A DNA stretch of 12,016 bases from Bacillota bacterium (GCA_023443025.1 JAEZWM010000050.1:1-12016), one strand, 5' to 3'. Positions 1 through 6,217 are shown, numbered from the stretch's first letter. Numbers and translations: made by a program. Notes: a model not told the origin generated them from the sequence alone.

Positions 1-416
1 AAGTCTCCCTTATCAGCAATTTTAATTGCATCTTGTAGGTCTCTATTTCTTCCTAATTGATTTACATATGATAGTTCAATGTGGACACTTGGATCAAAAG
101 AATTTAAAAAGTTGGCAAATTGGTTAAAGATTAAATCTCTATCTTCTTCCAATGCCAACTGGTAATTTATATCTTGAAATGAAATTGTCTTTGAATAATT
201 TTTTTCATCTAACTGGCAAATGCCCTCTGGTAACATTCTTATATAGGGAATTGTGTCCTCAACTGTAAATCTCTTTTTCTCTTTATTTAAAATTACACTT
301 AGAAGACTATTTGTTGGATCTTTCTTTGTTTTTAGCCTTCTTACTTCCTTTCGGTCTTTTTTTAATTGTTTTTCCCTTAGATTTAAGTCGCTGATTTGCT
401 TTTTTCTTTGCTTCAA
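1..416 (-). CDS. VirB4-like conjugal transfer ATPase, N-terminal part (CD1110-type), runs off the left edge
   Basis: About 138 codons are visible. The reading frame lies inside the 3' end of the PrgI gene and carries the family's N-terminal signature: VEDTIPYIRMLPEGICQLD, then NYSKTISFQDINYQLALEED and a segment around FNSFDPSVHIELSYVN. VirB4 proteins are cytoplasmic/membrane-associated ATPases that power assembly and substrate transfer by type IV secretion channels; the Walker motifs would lie further left, outside the window. The chosen start is TTG at 416-414, because it is preceded by a perfect AAAGGAGG (421-429) about 7 nt upstream and no ATG with a ribosome site exists in frame. It overlaps the PrgI gene by 110 bp. 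A stop-free frame continues to the window edge. Family assignment is firm; the start codon is inferred. Confidence 0.88.
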   Translation of the reverse strand, partial: MKQRKKQISDLNLREKQLKKDRKEVRRLKTKKDPTNSLLSVILNKEKKRFTVEDTIPYIRMLPEGICQLDEKNYSKTISFQDINYQLALEEDRDLIFNQFANFLNSFDPSVHIELSYVNQLGRNRDLQDAIKIADKGD

Positions 417-717
417 GGTATGCCTCCTTTCTTATTCTCTTAGTTGGTTGATAAAATTTATGAAGATAGAAAAATTTAAAATATTTTTCAAAAGTTAAGG
501 TGTCTTTTTCATATAAGGTTATAAAAAAGATTGGCAGGGTTACTATTAGCATTACAATGATTGAAACATCATTAGGTAGATATTTTTTCATAAATAAATA
601 AGTTGGTATGCCAATTAGTCCTGCCATCGAAAAACCTATAAGTTGTCTTTTGGTTAAGTTAAAGGCAACCTTTGTTTTAATCTTGTCCAAATCTTTTGGT
701 ATTGGTACATACGCCAT
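307..717 (-). CDS. PrgI-family conjugal transfer membrane protein
   Basis: 136 aa. The N-terminus (VPIPKDLDKIKTKVAFNLTKRQLIGF) is the hallmark of the PrgI family found next to virB4 in Gram-positive ICEs and plasmids such as pCF10. Two hydrophobic segments follow (about residues 26-44 and 50-68), then a motif YEKDTLTFEKYFKFF and a very basic tail rich in Lys/Arg. PrgI-type proteins are thought to be VirB3-like inner-membrane parts of the conjugation channel. The start ATG at 717 has GAGGGAGAT just upstream, which also forms the end of the preceding gene (1 nt between stop and ATG), indicating translational coupling. The last 110 bp also encode the start of VirB4 in another frame, so the basic tail may be partly constrained by that overlap. 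Confidence 0.92.
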   Translation of the reverse strand: MAYVPIPKDLDKIKTKVAFNLTKRQLIGFSMAGLIGIPTYLFMKKYLPNDVSIIVMLIVTLPIFFITLYEKDTLTFEKYFKFFYLHKFYQPTKRIRKEAYLEAKKKANQRLKSKGKTIKKRPKGSKKAKNKERSNK

Positions 718-718
718 T

Positions 719-1009
719 TTAATCTCCCTCTACTTCTTCTTTAGAAAGTTCAAGTATATGGTCATAATTAGATGTTGTTTCTTCTTCTAGGTAGCTAATT
801 CTTTCTTCTAATTCTTCTTGTTTTTCTTCATTTCTGTCATTGTATTCTCCTTGATACATAACAAATTCATTGTGACATCTTCCCAGTCTATTTATTCTTT
901 TCTTTAAGTTTCTAATTTCTTCATTTCTTTTTTTCTCTTTTAAGATTTCATAAGTTCCTCCCAATAAAATTCCAAGTCCCAATAAAGCATAATTTTTCTT
1001 TTTTAACAT
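719..1009 (-). CDS. Small membrane-anchored coiled-coil protein of the transfer operon (unknown function)
   Basis: 96 aa; I do not recognise the family. It begins with a short basic stretch (MLKKKNY) followed by a hydrophobic segment (about residues 7-23, LLGLGILLGGTYEIL). The remainder is highly charged with heptad-like spacing in NEEIRNLKKRINRL and EKQEELEERISYLEEE, suggesting a single-pass membrane protein with a cytoplasmic coiled coil. AGGAGG at 1015-1020 gives a strong ribosome site and is shared with the stop codon of the VirB6-like gene. It lies between virB6- and prgI-like genes, a position where small accessory transfer proteins occur, so a role in the mating channel is likely but unproven. 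Confidence 0.8.
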   Translation of the reverse strand: MLKKKNYALLGLGILLGGTYEILKEKKRNEEIRNLKKRINRLGRCHNEFVMYQGEYNDRNEEKQEELEERISYLEEETTSNYDHILELSKEEVEGD

Positions 1010-1018
1010 TTATTCCTC

Positions 1019-1882
1019 CTAGTGCGTATTCATAATACTTTTTGCAACTGTTCCACTCTTAAACATCATAAGTCCAAGTAGTAGAGCATATCCTAATATA
1101 CTAAACAAGCTTGCGTGAATATCTGTAATCTGTACCGTTCTTATTAAAACGGTGTAGATACCTAAACATATCATCAAAAACAAACCTTGTAGTCCCAAGG
1201 CAAAAAGTCCCTTGATATAATTTGTTCCAATCTGACCCCATTCTTTATTTCCCATAGTCGCAAATGGTATGGATGATACTGATGAGTAGACATATATTTC
1301 AAACATACGCCCATATACTATTAAGGTAATAGTTAAAGATATACATTGAATTGCAATCCTAACAAGGCTTGTTTCAACTAATATCATTATTAATGCACCA
1401 ACATCTTTTTCTTTTAATGTATCAACCATTGCAACTATTTGATCTCCTGAAACAGTGGCAGAAGTAGTGATTACCCCTGCCGCTTTGTTTACAAGATTTT
1501 GTGCCACATCAAAGACTGCCATTGAAAATTCAAAGGCATGGCTTGCAAGGTAGACTGCTATAAACATCTTTATAATGTATTTGAAAAACTCAAAAGTGTC
1601 TGTATCATGCATATTGTTCTTCTGCATAACCATATTTATGAGTTCAATACATAAAACTGCTGTTATGATAAGACCTGCTATTGGAACGATCACATTGTCA
1701 TTAATGTTTTTTATGAAGTTATATACTTCTCCATTCCAACCCATTGGCGTCTTCCCAACATCGGTTGCAATAACTCCTACCTTGTCATTTATATCTAAGA
1801 ACATGGACTCAAGATTTGCTTTGATACCTCCGAGTAGCATATCCTTAAAAAATTCAGTTAGCTTGTCAAAGATACCAAACAT
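1019..1882 (-). CDS. VirB6/TrbL-like conjugal transfer membrane protein (CD1112 family)
   Basis: 287 aa. The order is a soluble amphipathic N-terminus (about 1-60, MFGIFDKLTEFFKDMLLGG and the MGWNGEVYNFI motif), then several membrane segments (about 63-86, 102-125, 160-195 and more in the C-terminal third, including the LFALGLQGLFLMICLGIYTVLI region). This matches the CD1112-type VirB6/TrbL proteins that form the polytopic core of the mating channel in clostridial ICEs. The start ATG at 1882 has AGGAGAAAG upstream. It follows the truncated maff2 stop by only 10 nt, so it was co-transcribed with maff2 in the original ICE. With a recombinase element now inserted upstream, its transcription must come either through that element or from an unrecognised local promoter. 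Confidence 0.9.
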   Translation of the reverse strand: MFGIFDKLTEFFKDMLLGGIKANLESMFLDINDKVGVIATDVGKTPMGWNGEVYNFIKNINDNVIVPIAGLIITAVLCIELINMVMQKNNMHDTDTFEFFKYIIKMFIAVYLASHAFEFSMAVFDVAQNLVNKAAGVITTSATVSGDQIVAMVDTLKEKDVGALIMILVETSLVRIAIQCISLTITLIVYGRMFEIYVYSSVSSIPFATMGNKEWGQIGTNYIKGLFALGLQGLFLMICLGIYTVLIRTVQITDIHASLFSILGYALLLGLMMFKSGTVAKSIMNTH

Positions 1883-1892
1883 AGACTTTCTC

Positions 1893-1979
1893 CTATTTTA
1901 AAGCATTTGCAAGTAGTGGAATTAATTTGATACCGATTAGCACAATTCCTCCACCAGCCATAAGCTGCTTTATGCCTAA
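1893..1979 (-). pseudogene. Truncated Maff2-family gene, C-terminal 27 codons only (interrupted by element)
   Basis: Translating upstream of the VirB6-like gene gives GIKQLMAGGGIVLIGIKLIP followed by LLANALK and a stop. This matches the conserved C-terminus of Maff2 family proteins, small hydrophobic proteins (usually around 70 aa) encoded just before the VirB6-like gene in Tn5252/CTn-type ICEs. The N-terminal half, including the start, is absent: the frame runs back into the serine recombinase stop codon at 1980-1982, which happens to be in the same frame. The expected missing part (residues resembling a GxGLGVWG...NPGAKSQ pattern) is not seen elsewhere in the window. The interpretation is site-specific insertion of the neighbouring element into maff2; simple deletion is the alternative. 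Confidence 0.82.
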
Positions 1980-1984
1980 TTAGA
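1974..1984. other. Probable attachment-site junction between ICE maff2 and the inserted element
   Basis: Homology to maff2 stops at the GGC codon (1974-1976) and the serine recombinase stop codon is at 1980-1982, leaving three bases between. Large serine recombinases usually sit at one extremity of their element with the 3' end close to the attachment site, so this is the natural place for one element end. The exact crossover dinucleotide cannot be fixed without the opposite junction or an empty maff2 allele. Confidence 0.6.
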
Positions 1985-3626
1985 GATTGTAAAATACTTG
2001 TAGCGTGTCTGTATTTCCTATGAAATTGTAGTAAATATCAATTGTTTGGGTGATTTCTCCATTCACTACTTCTTTTTCGTGAACATAGATTTTTGAGATG
2101 AGTTCGTTTAAGGTTTCTTTGTCCAGCTTCTTTATATCCCTATGTTTTTTTATGAGTTCAATCCATTTTTTGACATTAATATCTTCAAGATCTTCTTTGA
2201 CAATCAATTTTTGATTATCTTTTATTCTTTGATTTAGATAATCTTGTTCGTTTTGTGATTTTTCAAGAATTTTTTGGAAGTTACTTTCACTTATCTTATT
2301 GTCTAGCCAGTCATCATATAATCTTTCAATCTTTTTAGTTAAGTCTTCTACTCTTATTTGATCTTCGTAAATCTTATCCATAATAAATTTTTGTTCTTCT
2401 TCATTATCAATTTCTCGTGATTTTTCAAGTGCTTTTATGATTTCTTTTTCCTCTTTCAATGCTATTTCTGCATTTTTTCTGATATCTTTAAGCACTATCT
2501 CATAAAGAGTGTCGTAATAAATTCTATGTTGACTACATAATGACTTTCCGTATCTTCTATAAGTGTTACAAGTGAGTAACTTTTCTCTTTTTTTCGATTT
2601 GTTTCTTCCAAGATTTAAAGATTTTCCACAATCGGGACATTTCACAATTCCTGCAAATATACTTTCTTCTCCATTTTTAAATGGTCTTCTCCTGCTCTTT
2701 AATTTTTCATTTGCTATATTATAAATATCTTCAGAAATAATTGGTTCGTGTGTATTTTCTACTATTATCCATTCCTCTTTAGGTTTATCGGATAACCAAC
2801 CTACTTTGAATTTATAATTAACTTTTTGACTAGCAATATGACCAATATAAACTGGGTTTTCAATAATTTCTTTTAGGGTTGTGCAGTCCCACCAATACTC
2901 TCCACCATCTACGGTCATTTCTAACTTAGTTTTTTTATTTCTAAGTCCTTTTTTTCTATTCCACCAAGTAGGTGTAGGTATTTTTTCTTCAAAAAGCCTT
3001 CTTCTAATTGCTTGTACTCCATAACCACTAAAAGCAAGATCAAAAATTTTTTCAACAATCCATGAAGTTTCATCATCGATTACTAATTTATGTGGATCAT
3101 CATTGTCTTTCCTATATCCTATTGGAGCAAGACAACCAATAAATTTTCCTTGCCTTGCTCTTGTCATATAGGCAGATTTCATCTTTTTAGAAACATCTCT
3201 TGAATAAAACTCGTTTAAAACATTTTTAAAAGGAACTATTTCGTTGTTTTCTTGAAAGGTATCTACTCCATCATTTAAAGCTATATATCTGACATTGTTC
3301 TTTGGGAAGAAATTTTCTGTATAGTATCCAGTCTGCAAATAGTTTCTTCCAAGCCTTGATAAGTCCTTAGTGATGACTATATCCACTTTTTTATTTTCAA
3401 TATCTCTAATTAGTCTTTGAAATGACGGTCTATTTGTATTTAATCCAGTATATCCATCATCTATATATACATCGTAAATACTCCAACCTCTTGATTTTAC
3501 ATAGTTTTCTAAAAGTTCCTTTTGGTTTTGTATGCTGGCACTCTCTCCTTTCTGCTCATCATCTTTAGATAGTCTGCAATAAATTGCAGCTTTGAATGAA
3601 AAGTGATTTGAATCTGTTTGTATCAT
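1980..3626 (-). CDS. Large serine recombinase (TnpX/TndX-like site-specific integrase)
   Basis: 548 aa, the usual length for large serine recombinases. The order is a resolvase catalytic domain (about 11-155) with AIYCRLSKDDE placing the nucleophile at Ser20, then SIQNQK, YIDDGYTG and KDLSRLGRNYLQTG; a recombinase domain (about 165-270, including GYRKD and ENPVYIGH); a zinc ribbon with Cys330, Cys333, Cys353 and Cys364; and a long charged coiled coil (about 385-470). These proteins cut and religate both DNA strands through a 5'-phosphoserine link to integrate and excise an element. The start ATG at 3626 has AGGAGGAATAG upstream, overlapping the stop of the 74-aa gene (3 nt gap), so the two are translationally coupled. 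The gene abuts the maff2 fragment, consistent with being the integrase of an element inserted there. Confidence 0.95.
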   Translation of the reverse strand: MIQTDSNHFSFKAAIYCRLSKDDEQKGESASIQNQKELLENYVKSRGWSIYDVYIDDGYTGLNTNRPSFQRLIRDIENKKVDIVITKDLSRLGRNYLQTGYYTENFFPKNNVRYIALNDGVDTFQENNEIVPFKNVLNEFYSRDVSKKMKSAYMTRARQGKFIGCLAPIGYRKDNDDPHKLVIDDETSWIVEKIFDLAFSGYGVQAIRRRLFEEKIPTPTWWNRKKGLRNKKTKLEMTVDGGEYWWDCTTLKEIIENPVYIGHIASQKVNYKFKVGWLSDKPKEEWIIVENTHEPIISEDIYNIANEKLKSRRRPFKNGEESIFAGIVKCPDCGKSLNLGRNKSKKREKLLTCNTYRRYGKSLCSQHRIYYDTLYEIVLKDIRKNAEIALKEEKEIIKALEKSREIDNEEEQKFIMDKIYEDQIRVEDLTKKIERLYDDWLDNKISESNFQKILEKSQNEQDYLNQRIKDNQKLIVKEDLEDINVKKWIELIKKHRDIKKLDKETLNELISKIYVHEKEVVNGEITQTIDIYYNFIGNTDTLQVFYNL

Positions 3627-3629
3627 TTC

Positions 3630-3854
3630 CTATTCCTCCTTGTTTGAGTTTTCAGAAATAACACAACTTTCTCTAAAACTATTTTTATTATAGCACTCTT
3701 TTTTATTACTATCAATATTATATTTGCTATACTCAATTTCATTGTCCTTACTTAATTTGCTTGATTTTTTTATTAGTCTTAGAAAAGCTTCTGTATCTGT
3801 TCTTCTATTATCATAATTTCTTTTAACAATGTATTTTGTTTGTCTTTTTGTCAT
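3630..3854 (-). CDS. Small basic protein coupled to the serine recombinase (unknown function)
   Basis: 74 aa, not recognised as a named family. The N-terminus (MTKRQTKYIVKRNYDNRRT, then AFLRLIKK) is basic; the rest is polar, with Asn/Ser/Lys-rich sequence and two cysteines. The ribosome site AAAGGATAA precedes the ATG. The stop codon TAG is built from the recombinase ribosome site and the recombinase ATG follows after 3 nt, so the pair is expressed together. Small genes in this position next to serine integrases sometimes encode recombination directionality factors, but nothing in the sequence proves that here. A U-tract hairpin lies 20 nt upstream of the start. Confidence 0.72.
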   Translation of the reverse strand: MTKRQTKYIVKRNYDNRRTDTEAFLRLIKKSSKLSKDNEIEYSKYNIDSNKKECYNKNSFRESCVISENSNKEE

Positions 3855-3874
3855 AGCTTATCCTTTCATGCAAT

Positions 3875-3915
3875 AAAAAAAGGCGATTAGATTTTTAATT
3901 TTCTAATCGCCTTTT
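3875..3915 (-). terminator. Intrinsic terminator/attenuator hairpin upstream of the recombinase gene pair
   Basis: A 14-bp perfect stem (3878-3891 with 3902-3915) has a 10-nt loop. Read on the minus strand it is GGCGATTAGA...TCTAATCGCC followed by seven T (3881-3875). It ends 20 nt before the start codon of the 74-aa gene and lies after the replisome organizer gene. Stem and loop sequences resemble the hairpins at 4732-4765 and 9471-9504. Confidence 0.85.
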
Positions 3916-3945
3916 AAGTATCATATTTACATTTTTATTATCTCT

Positions 3946-4003
3946 GGCATACTTTTATACCTTTTCAGACTTAAAGTCTTTAATAATGCCTTTCCACCTC
4001 TTT
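3946..4003 (-). other. Possible structured 3' UTR element preceding the terminator
   Basis: On the minus strand a stretch beginning AGGTGGAAAGGC contains GGCAT...ATGCC pairing (3986-3990 with 3946-3950) enclosing a 5-bp hairpin AGACT/AGTCT (3967-3979), followed by AAAAGGTATAAAAG. The region after the 57-aa gene (about 6837-6924) begins with the closely similar AGGTGGAAAAGC and contains AAAAGGTACAAA. Two related copies, both ahead of a terminator hairpin, hint at a conserved RNA element. The evidence is short pairings only. Confidence 0.3.
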
Positions 4004-4007
4004 TTAT

Positions 4008-4709
4008 CTATAAAGATTCTCCTACATCATAGTTCATTTTTTTATTTCCACCTTGATGTCTTAGTTTATCTTTATCTTCTTCATACCATTTTAAGATTGT
4101 CACATAGTGGTTTTGATAGGTCTTACCACTGCTTTCCATGTATCTTGATAGTTTATTTATCATTATTTCTGTGTGTAAGTTTAATTTTTCTTTAAGTTTT
4201 TTATATTCTTCTTTGCTTAGCCTTACATTTTTGAATTCTCCATAAAAAATGGGGGTGGGCTGTTCTTCTCTCCCCTTATCTATACTAACCTTATCTAATC
4301 TACCCTTACCTTTACTGGGTTGACCACTTGACAACCTTTGGTTAACCAGATGACAACCAACTTTTTCTTCTGAAATATATGCTCCGTTTTCCGTTTGATA
4401 AAGCTGCTGTTTCTGCTCTATATACATTGTTGGCTTATATCTGTCTTTTCTAATAAAATTATTTATCTTCCAATGAGTAATGACGATAATTCCCTGATCA
4501 AAGACTATCACAAAGCCTTTGGCAATAAGTATTTTCAGGTCATCTTCATTAGCTCCGATAATTTTGATGATTTTCTTAGGATTATTTACAAAACCATCAT
4601 CATCTGCCCTCATTGATAGATGAAAATATAGGCATTGACTACTTAGTGGCATATCCAAAAATAAGTCGCTATCCACTATCTTTAGTGAAAACATTCTTTT
4701 ATCTGCCAT
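4008..4709 (-). CDS. Replisome organizer / DnaD-like replication protein
   Basis: 233 aa. The N-terminal half (about 1-110) has the winged-helix pattern of phage/ICE replisome organizers: KRMFSLKIVDSDLFLDMP, then LYFHLSMRADDDGFVNNP, a KIIGANEDDLKILIAKGFV helix pair and ITHWKINNFIRKDRY. A low-complexity charged linker (about 125-165) follows. The C-terminal domain (about 168-220; FKNVRLSKEEYKKLKEKL and YQNHYVTILKWYEEDK) is the usual tail of this family. Such proteins bind the element's replication origin and recruit host helicase loader/helicase, which would allow copying of an excised mobile element. The ribosome site AGGTAGGAGAG precedes the ATG. A decayed relative lies at 5926-6092, so replication genes in this element have turned over. 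The exact subfamily is uncertain. Confidence 0.82.
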   Translation of the reverse strand: MADKRMFSLKIVDSDLFLDMPLSSQCLYFHLSMRADDDGFVNNPKKIIKIIGANEDDLKILIAKGFVIVFDQGIIVITHWKINNFIRKDRYKPTMYIEQKQQLYQTENGAYISEEKVGCHLVNQRLSSGQPSKGKGRLDKVSIDKGREEQPTPIFYGEFKNVRLSKEEYKKLKEKLNLHTEIMINKLSRYMESSGKTYQNHYVTILKWYEEDKDKLRHQGGNKKMNYDVGESL

Positions 4710-4731
4710 ACTCTCCTACCTTTCTTTAAAT

Positions 4732-4765
4732 AAAAAAAGACGATAGTTTTTATTTCTACCGCCTT
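4732..4765 (-). terminator. Intrinsic terminator/attenuator hairpin upstream of the replisome organizer gene
   Basis: On the minus strand AAGGCGGTAG (4765-4756) pairs with CTATCGTCTT (4746-4737), followed by a run of seven T (4738-4732). Two of the ten pairs are G·U in minus-strand RNA but would be A·C mismatches in plus-strand RNA, so the hairpin works only as a minus-strand transcript. It separates the ORF6N gene (stop at 4797) from the start codon at 4709. Confidence 0.8.
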
Positions 4766-4796
4766 GCGTATTGCTATGATTTAACATAATTATATA

Positions 4797-5792
4797 TTAA
4801 ATTTTTAAGTCTTTATTATTTAACATCTTACTAAACATATCATGGTACATATCTTTAGAAGATTCTTCTATCTTGGTAATACTTGATATTTTATTTCCCG
4901 CATCCTTTGACGATGCTCCGCAAAGATAAAAGGCTTCATTTTCTGTTCCACAGTCTATTGCTATATATCTATCGTGATATTTTTTACCTGCTATCTTCAG
5001 TTTCAGGTCTATATTAGGATAGTCTTTTCTAAAATCATCTAAGATGTTTTTTGTAAGCATATCCTTGTTCTTGACATTATCACTAAAGACTACGATTTGA
5101 GTCTTATCTCTTGCAGCTCTTAAAAGTTCTAATGTTTTAAGTCCGATATAGTTATCTATTACATAAATGCTTTTCTTTGCTGATTTATATATTTTTGTAT
5201 AGGCAACATCAGCTTCTATCTTATCTCCATTCATCAAGAGGAAATGTTTATATGTTTCCGGGTCTATAAAATTATCCATTACCTTTTTTAAATCTTCTTT
5301 AGTAGCCAATGTGTTAATCTTACTATCTATCCTTGCAATATCATTTGTGTTTTGATTTGTTTGAATTGCTATTTGAACTAATTCCTTTGAGCTGATAAAA
5401 TCTTGATTTTCAATGATGAAGTCTTTCATCTGCTTAAACATTCGTATTAAAGCCTTGCTCTGTCTAACGGCAAGTTCTCCTCTTAATACAGTCATAAGCA
5501 TATAAATACCCTGCTCTGTAAAAGCATAAGGTAGTTTTCTACGACCGCCCCAACTTGATGTCGATTTTTTCGATATCAAGTTTTCAAACTCTGATTTCGT
5601 CAACTGAAACATAAAATCATCATCAAATTTCTCCGAATTGTTTTTTACTTGCTCGTTAAATCTTGTCGTTGTATATCCATAGATTTCAGCAAGTTCAAAA
5701 TCAAGCATAACCTTTCGATTTCTTATATAGTAAATCCTATTCTTAATCGTATCTTCATTGATTACTACTATTTCTTTATTTTGATCTGCCAC
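4797..5792 (-). CDS. ORF6N-domain DNA-binding protein with C-terminal PLD-like domain
   Basis: 331 aa from the chosen GTG start (5792), which has GGAGGTG about 8 nt upstream; an in-frame ATG at 5837 would add 15 residues but has no good ribosome site. The N-terminal ORF6N domain (about residues 12-105) shows IYYIRNRKVMLDFELAEIYG, NEQVKNNSEKFDDDFMFQLT, SSWGGRRKLPYAFTEQGIYM. This is a phage/mobile-element DNA-binding module related to KilA-N and antirepressors. A coiled stretch (about 125-175) leads into a C-terminal domain (about 185-331) with DKTQIVVFSDN, an H-x-R-x4-D motif at His273/Arg275/Asp280 and GASSKDAG. This resembles one half of a phospholipase D-type HKD site with Arg in place of Lys. 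Regulator or antirepressor is the likely role; nuclease activity is speculative. The upstream region carries a promoter-overlapping inverted repeat. Confidence 0.85.
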   Translation of the reverse strand: MADQNKEIVVINEDTIKNRIYYIRNRKVMLDFELAEIYGYTTTRFNEQVKNNSEKFDDDFMFQLTKSEFENLISKKSTSSWGGRRKLPYAFTEQGIYMLMTVLRGELAVRQSKALIRMFKQMKDFIIENQDFISSKELVQIAIQTNQNTNDIARIDSKINTLATKEDLKKVMDNFIDPETYKHFLLMNGDKIEADVAYTKIYKSAKKSIYVIDNYIGLKTLELLRAARDKTQIVVFSDNVKNKDMLTKNILDDFRKDYPNIDLKLKIAGKKYHDRYIAIDCGTENEAFYLCGASSKDAGNKISSITKIEESSKDMYHDMFSKMLNNKDLKI

Positions 5793-5896
5793 AAAATGCA
5801 CCTCCAGTATATTTTTTGGACTACAACTTGTAGCCATTTTCTCTTTATTTCATTCAGCTTAAAGCTTGTAAGCTAATTCTCCATCATATATTCAAA

Positions 5897-5940
5897 GTAT
5901 AATTGCTATAATTATACCAAAAATGTTAAATCTTTTCTAT
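5897..5940 (-). promoter_or_regulatory. Probable ORF6N-gene promoter overlapped by a perfect inverted-repeat operator
   Basis: On the minus strand a TATAAT -10 (5916-5911) lies 17 nt after TAGAAA (5939-5934, 4 of 6 matches to the -35 consensus). GTATAATT and AATTATAC (5897-5904 and 5910-5917) form a perfect 8-bp inverted repeat with a 5-nt spacer that covers the -10. A repressor binding there would block the promoter. Two further palindromes lie in the leader: AGCTTA/TAAGCT (5856-5874) and CTACAACTTGTAG (5821-5833). Confidence 0.55.
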
Positions 5941-6092
5941 CTCTCCCTCTTTCTCTTTATCTATCTCTATATCTTTCTCTATCTCTTGTCGGACATGGGT
6001 TGGACTCATTAAGGACAATGTCCTCTGTTTATTTTGTCTGTGAAAAATTCTTCTTTTAATTTTATCCAATAATATCTTTTGTTTGCTGCCAT
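5926..6092 (-). pseudogene. Decayed phage-type replisome organizer (N- and C-terminal ends only)
   Basis: A good ribosome site (AAAGGAGT) precedes ATG at 6092, followed by MAANKRYYWIKLKEEFFTDK, which is the N-terminal signature of phage replisome organizer proteins. The frame stops after 27 codons at 6009. In another frame the sequence then reads SPTHVRQEIEKDIEIDKEKE and ends at 5926. A Glu/Lys/Ile/Asp-rich stretch like this is typical of the tail or linker of such proteins. The middle (well over 100 residues in intact relatives) is missing, so this looks like an internal deletion with frameshift. The pyrimidine-rich plus-strand sequence at 5940-5990 is simply this tail read from the other strand. 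Confidence 0.72.
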
Positions 6093-6104
6093 ATCTACTC
6101 CTTT

Positions 6105-6177
6105 CTTGATTTTCGATAATCGAAATTCTTGATTTCCGATTTTCGGAATTCTGGACTTCTGCTTTTCGGAAGTCTTG
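6105..6177. repeat. Three tandem 23-bp units, each an inverted repeat, with compensatory changes
   Basis: Units at 6105-6127, 6128-6150 and 6151-6173 each begin CTTGAT or CTGGAC, and a partial fourth unit (CTTG) follows to 6177. Each contains a hairpin: TTTCGA-TAA-TCGAAA, TTCCGA-TTT-TCGGAA, and GACTTCTG-CTTTT-CGGAAGTC. Stem bases differ between units but the partners change with them, so pairing is kept. The array sits between the PcfB-like gene and the ribosome site of the replisome-organizer remnant, a natural place for iterons of a replication origin or an operator array. Confidence 0.75.
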
Positions 6178-6217
6178 TTATTATAGGTGTTTAAGGGTGT
6201 AACTTTTCGTTACTCCC

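Noticed and set aside
253..498. Plus-strand open frame inside the PrgI/VirB4 region
   Set aside because: Low-complexity Phe/Ser/Leu-rich translation, no ribosome site, fully antiparallel to recognisable minus-strand genes.
5793..5837. ATG start at 5837 for the ORF6N protein
   Set aside because: No ribosome site before it and the extra 15 residues lack family similarity; GTG at 5792 has GGAGGTG at good spacing.
5940..5990. Pyrimidine-rich simple-sequence tract (TCTCTATCT pattern) as an independent repeat
   Set aside because: It is the complement of the Glu/Lys/Asp/Ile-rich tail of the decayed replisome organizer, which explains the composition.
6105..6177. Short CRISPR array
   Set aside because: Units are directly adjacent with no spacers, and no cas genes are present; tandem dyads fit better.
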